Shown: positions 61,940 to 64,000 of the stretch, piece by piece
Layout: each line of letters begins with the position of its first letter
Numbering within the stretch: the stretch's first letter is position 1
Assembly: GCA_021234155.1 (NCBI GenBank)
Contig: JAJEKV010000009.1
Span: forward strand, 10,608,546 to 10,672,545
DNA length: 64,000 nt
Direction of reading: 5' to 3'
DNA from: Isoetes taiwanensis
Taxonomy: Eukaryota > Streptophyta > Lycopodiopsida > Isoetales > Isoetaceae
Translations under genes and position numbers: made by a program
The notes under the pieces: generated by a model
The model's database searches: none
What the model was told of the DNA's origin: nothing
The model's input: only the letters and a program-made list of their open reading frames with translations

Positions 61940-63990
61940 GACCCAGGTACCCGCTTGCAGGCCACCACACAGTACCGCGCCCATCTGAAGGAGACAAAGG
62001 CGCGGTACCTTGCCAGGCACCAGGGGGAGATGTTCGGCCTGCTGGACACTCATCCTCGAACCTTTTGGCGCAGAGTTCGAAGGCCAGCCAGCCCTCTGAG
62101 GGGACATCACACCCGTTGGGAGCGTACTTGCAAAGGCTCTATGACCCACCGGGCGTACACCCCATACCCCCAGAAGGATGGCCCCCATTGGTTCTCGCAG
62201 GAGGATGTTGTGGAGGGCACGCAGCAGTGGCTAATGGGAAGGCGGTGACCTCGATGGTATGCGGGCGATTACTCCAATGGGCGGGCGGTTAAATTGGTGC
62301 CGATCCTCACTACCCCGTTCAAAAAAGCATTGCGGAAGGTTTCCCACGACGATAAACCAAGGTTGTCCCCATTCACACGAAATCATTTAACACTTTCCTA
62401 CCAATTACGGGACGATCATGGTCGAATTCAATATTTGCCAAACTGTTGGTCGGCATTCTCGAGCAGCAGCTTGACCCGGGGCGGGAGGCGGCCAGATGTG
62501 CGAACAAATTCCCACAAGCGTGGCTTTAGACCCCGCCACTCAACGATTGACCATATCTTTCCACCGTGGGGGCGATTGAAGACAAGCAAAACCATCGGCG
62601 AGGACTTGTATTGCCGCTTTGTGGACTTCTCAACGGAAGGCTTTCGATACGGTCCCCCGAAAAGCCGTAGGCTAGATCTAGCGTTAATCGGGGCCGCCAT
62701 AACATTGTCGCGAATGCCATATACAAGGCTATATGAGAGTTGTTTTGGCGGGGATGCGTACCGGCGGGCCAAGCATTCACCAATGAGGTATCGTGGTCCG
62801 GGGTATTACGCTGCCCCCTCTCACCAACACTTTTTGGCCTCTACATTGACCGGTTAGAGTTCGGCTTCATCGAGCATGGGGGATGGCATGACGGCTTTTG
62901 CACCGTGATCAGTCATCCGCCAAACTCATCTATGCAGATGATGTTGACCTTCCGCCCACACCCCGAAGCTATGCGGTCCAAAATCTGATGCCCTAGACAC
63001 CTTCTCGCCAAAGCTATGGGATATGCGTGAATCGGCCAAGACCGGGTCATTCTCATATCCTCTTCACGCCACCCACGCCTCCTACACTCACATATCGAGG
63101 ACAGCCTGTGGAGGTCACGCCCACCTACAAGTACCTAGGGGTGGAGATCCCCTCCTCGCCTGTTGGGAGGCGCCCATTCGCTTTGGCTTACGCCAGGCCG
63201 AAAGCGCTTTTATGCCATGTAGAACAATAGTCACCGTGCGTAGCTCTATGATTGGGGCCATCACCACATCTGTTTGCGCTTAGTCGAGCCCGTCCCTTCC
63301 AGACGGGTCGAGGTTTGGGGCCCGGCCATTATTTGGCGACTGGAATGACTTGAAGCAGTGCATAAGGCATTTTGGCACGGGCACTTGGGGTGAAACCTTC
63401 AGTCCCCTATCGATTCTGGCGCATGAAATCGATTCTTGCCACCGATTCAGGCAGCCCTTGATAGACACATCGCCTATTTTCGAAAAGTGGTTAATATGGG
63501 TGATACTGGCTCCCACGCGGCTTACGCCAGGCAATGGGCTGCGGCTCTCATGGGCCTGTTGGAGGGGTAAGAGAGCTTTTATGGTTCGCCCGGATGAAAC
63601 GTCAATTTGCACATCGTCGCAAAATGGACCGCAGGGCCGATCGTGGATGCCATCTTGATCTCGGGCGCTTGCTTCCTTGGCAAGCTCACGGGACCCCGGC
63701 GCTCTAGAGCAGGTCAAAATGGCCCATTACAAGGAGCACATCAACCCGCGTTGGCCGGGGCCCAAAATACCTCTACCTGAGTTCCCGGCTGCCCCGGAAA
63801 AGCGCTTGACTCATTGCCTCCATTCGCGACATGTGCCCACCATCTCCGCGACGAGATGGGCGAGGGATTGGGAGCCCCGCCAGATGTGCTCATCCGGGTT
63901 TGTCAAAATAAAAGCCATTGAGGATGAGTCTCACACTTTCCGTGAGTTGCCCGGCGTTCGGTCGGATCCCGCCAGATCGTTTCCTTAGTA
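61940..63990 (+). pseudogene. Decayed LINE with RT and C-terminal zinc-type domain
   Basis: In order: ETKARYLARHQGEMFGLLDT and RTFWRRVRRPASPLR (segment before RT), then RGFRPRHSTIDHIF-like and YCRFVDFS (RT fingers/palm), RCPLSPTLFGLYIDRLEFG (RT motif, usually RQGCPLSP), LIYADDVDL in another frame near 62,925-62,955 (catalytic YADD), YRGQPVEVTPTYKYLGVEI (thumb), and near 63,800-63,960 RHVPTISATRWARDWEP and AIEDESHTFRELPG, a worn C-terminal zinc domain. At least five frame changes. Different LINE family from that at 42,915. Confidence 0.8.
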
Positions 63991-64000
63991 ATGCGGCGGA

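Noticed and set aside
1-64000. CRISPR arrays, bacterial operons or ribosomal RNA genes
   Set aside because: No spaced identical repeats, Shine-Dalgarno-led operons or rRNA sequence seen.

Overview
The window looks like transposon-rich nuclear DNA of a land plant, probably a fern or another seedless plant. The grounds are indirect: a pentatricopeptide-repeat (PPR) gene of the tandem P/L/S type, Copia, Ty3/gypsy, LINE, Helitron, hAT and Mutator-like elements, plant TATA boxes, tRNA-iMet primer-binding sites, and almost no intact host genes. The fern assignment is inference from PPR and LINE style and was not tested. LAYOUT. 1-14,780 (minus strand) is most of a Ty3/gypsy LTR retroelement ('element A'). 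Read from its 5' LTR it runs: LTR, tRNA-iMet PBS, a gene for a histone H3-like protein, an acidic gene of unknown family ('X'), gag, protease, RT, RNase H. A young Copia element (508-5971, 566-bp LTRs, 5-bp target duplication) is inserted between RT and RNase H. Element A has itself inserted into a PPR gene (14,781-15,837). 17,181-24,527 (plus) is a non-autonomous relative ('element 2') with two LTRs and a non-coding interior. 24,528-35,604 ('island B', minus) is a gene island with no LTR of its own: three small paralogous coiled-coil genes, a second X gene split by a 3.9-kb Helitron, a second H3-like gene, and two unknown genes. 35,605-39,190 ('element C', minus) is a short LTR element whose only recognisable gene is a third, broken H3-like gene. 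39,200-45,068 (plus) is another Ty3-type gag-protease region cut by a 5'-truncated L1-type LINE. 45-54.5 kb is mostly decayed sequence with a Helitron end and an X-gene remnant, leading to the LTR of a fourth related element ('D', 54,593 to about 56,725) that carries a 694-bp hAT insertion. 56.7-61.7 kb is AT-rich duplicated sequence with a Mutator-like foldback MITE. 61.9-64 kb is a decayed LINE. MAIN RESULT. Three separate loci encode proteins that start with the histone H3 tail (MARTK, with ARTKQTARK intact in one) and end in an H3 histone fold, joined by an unusually long linker. In two LTR elements (A and C) this gene lies directly behind the primer-binding site, so it looks like a resident accessory gene of an LTR-retrotransposon family. 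In A and in island B it is paired with the acidic protein X. The A genes have their own TATA boxes, a shared 5'-leader box and paired 67-bp palindromes with a TCACACG...GCG core, and the same core recurs as inverted pairs between the genes of island B. This reads as a mobile module encoding a histone mimic plus a possible acidic partner. The function is inference. Most copies carry frameshifts or stops.
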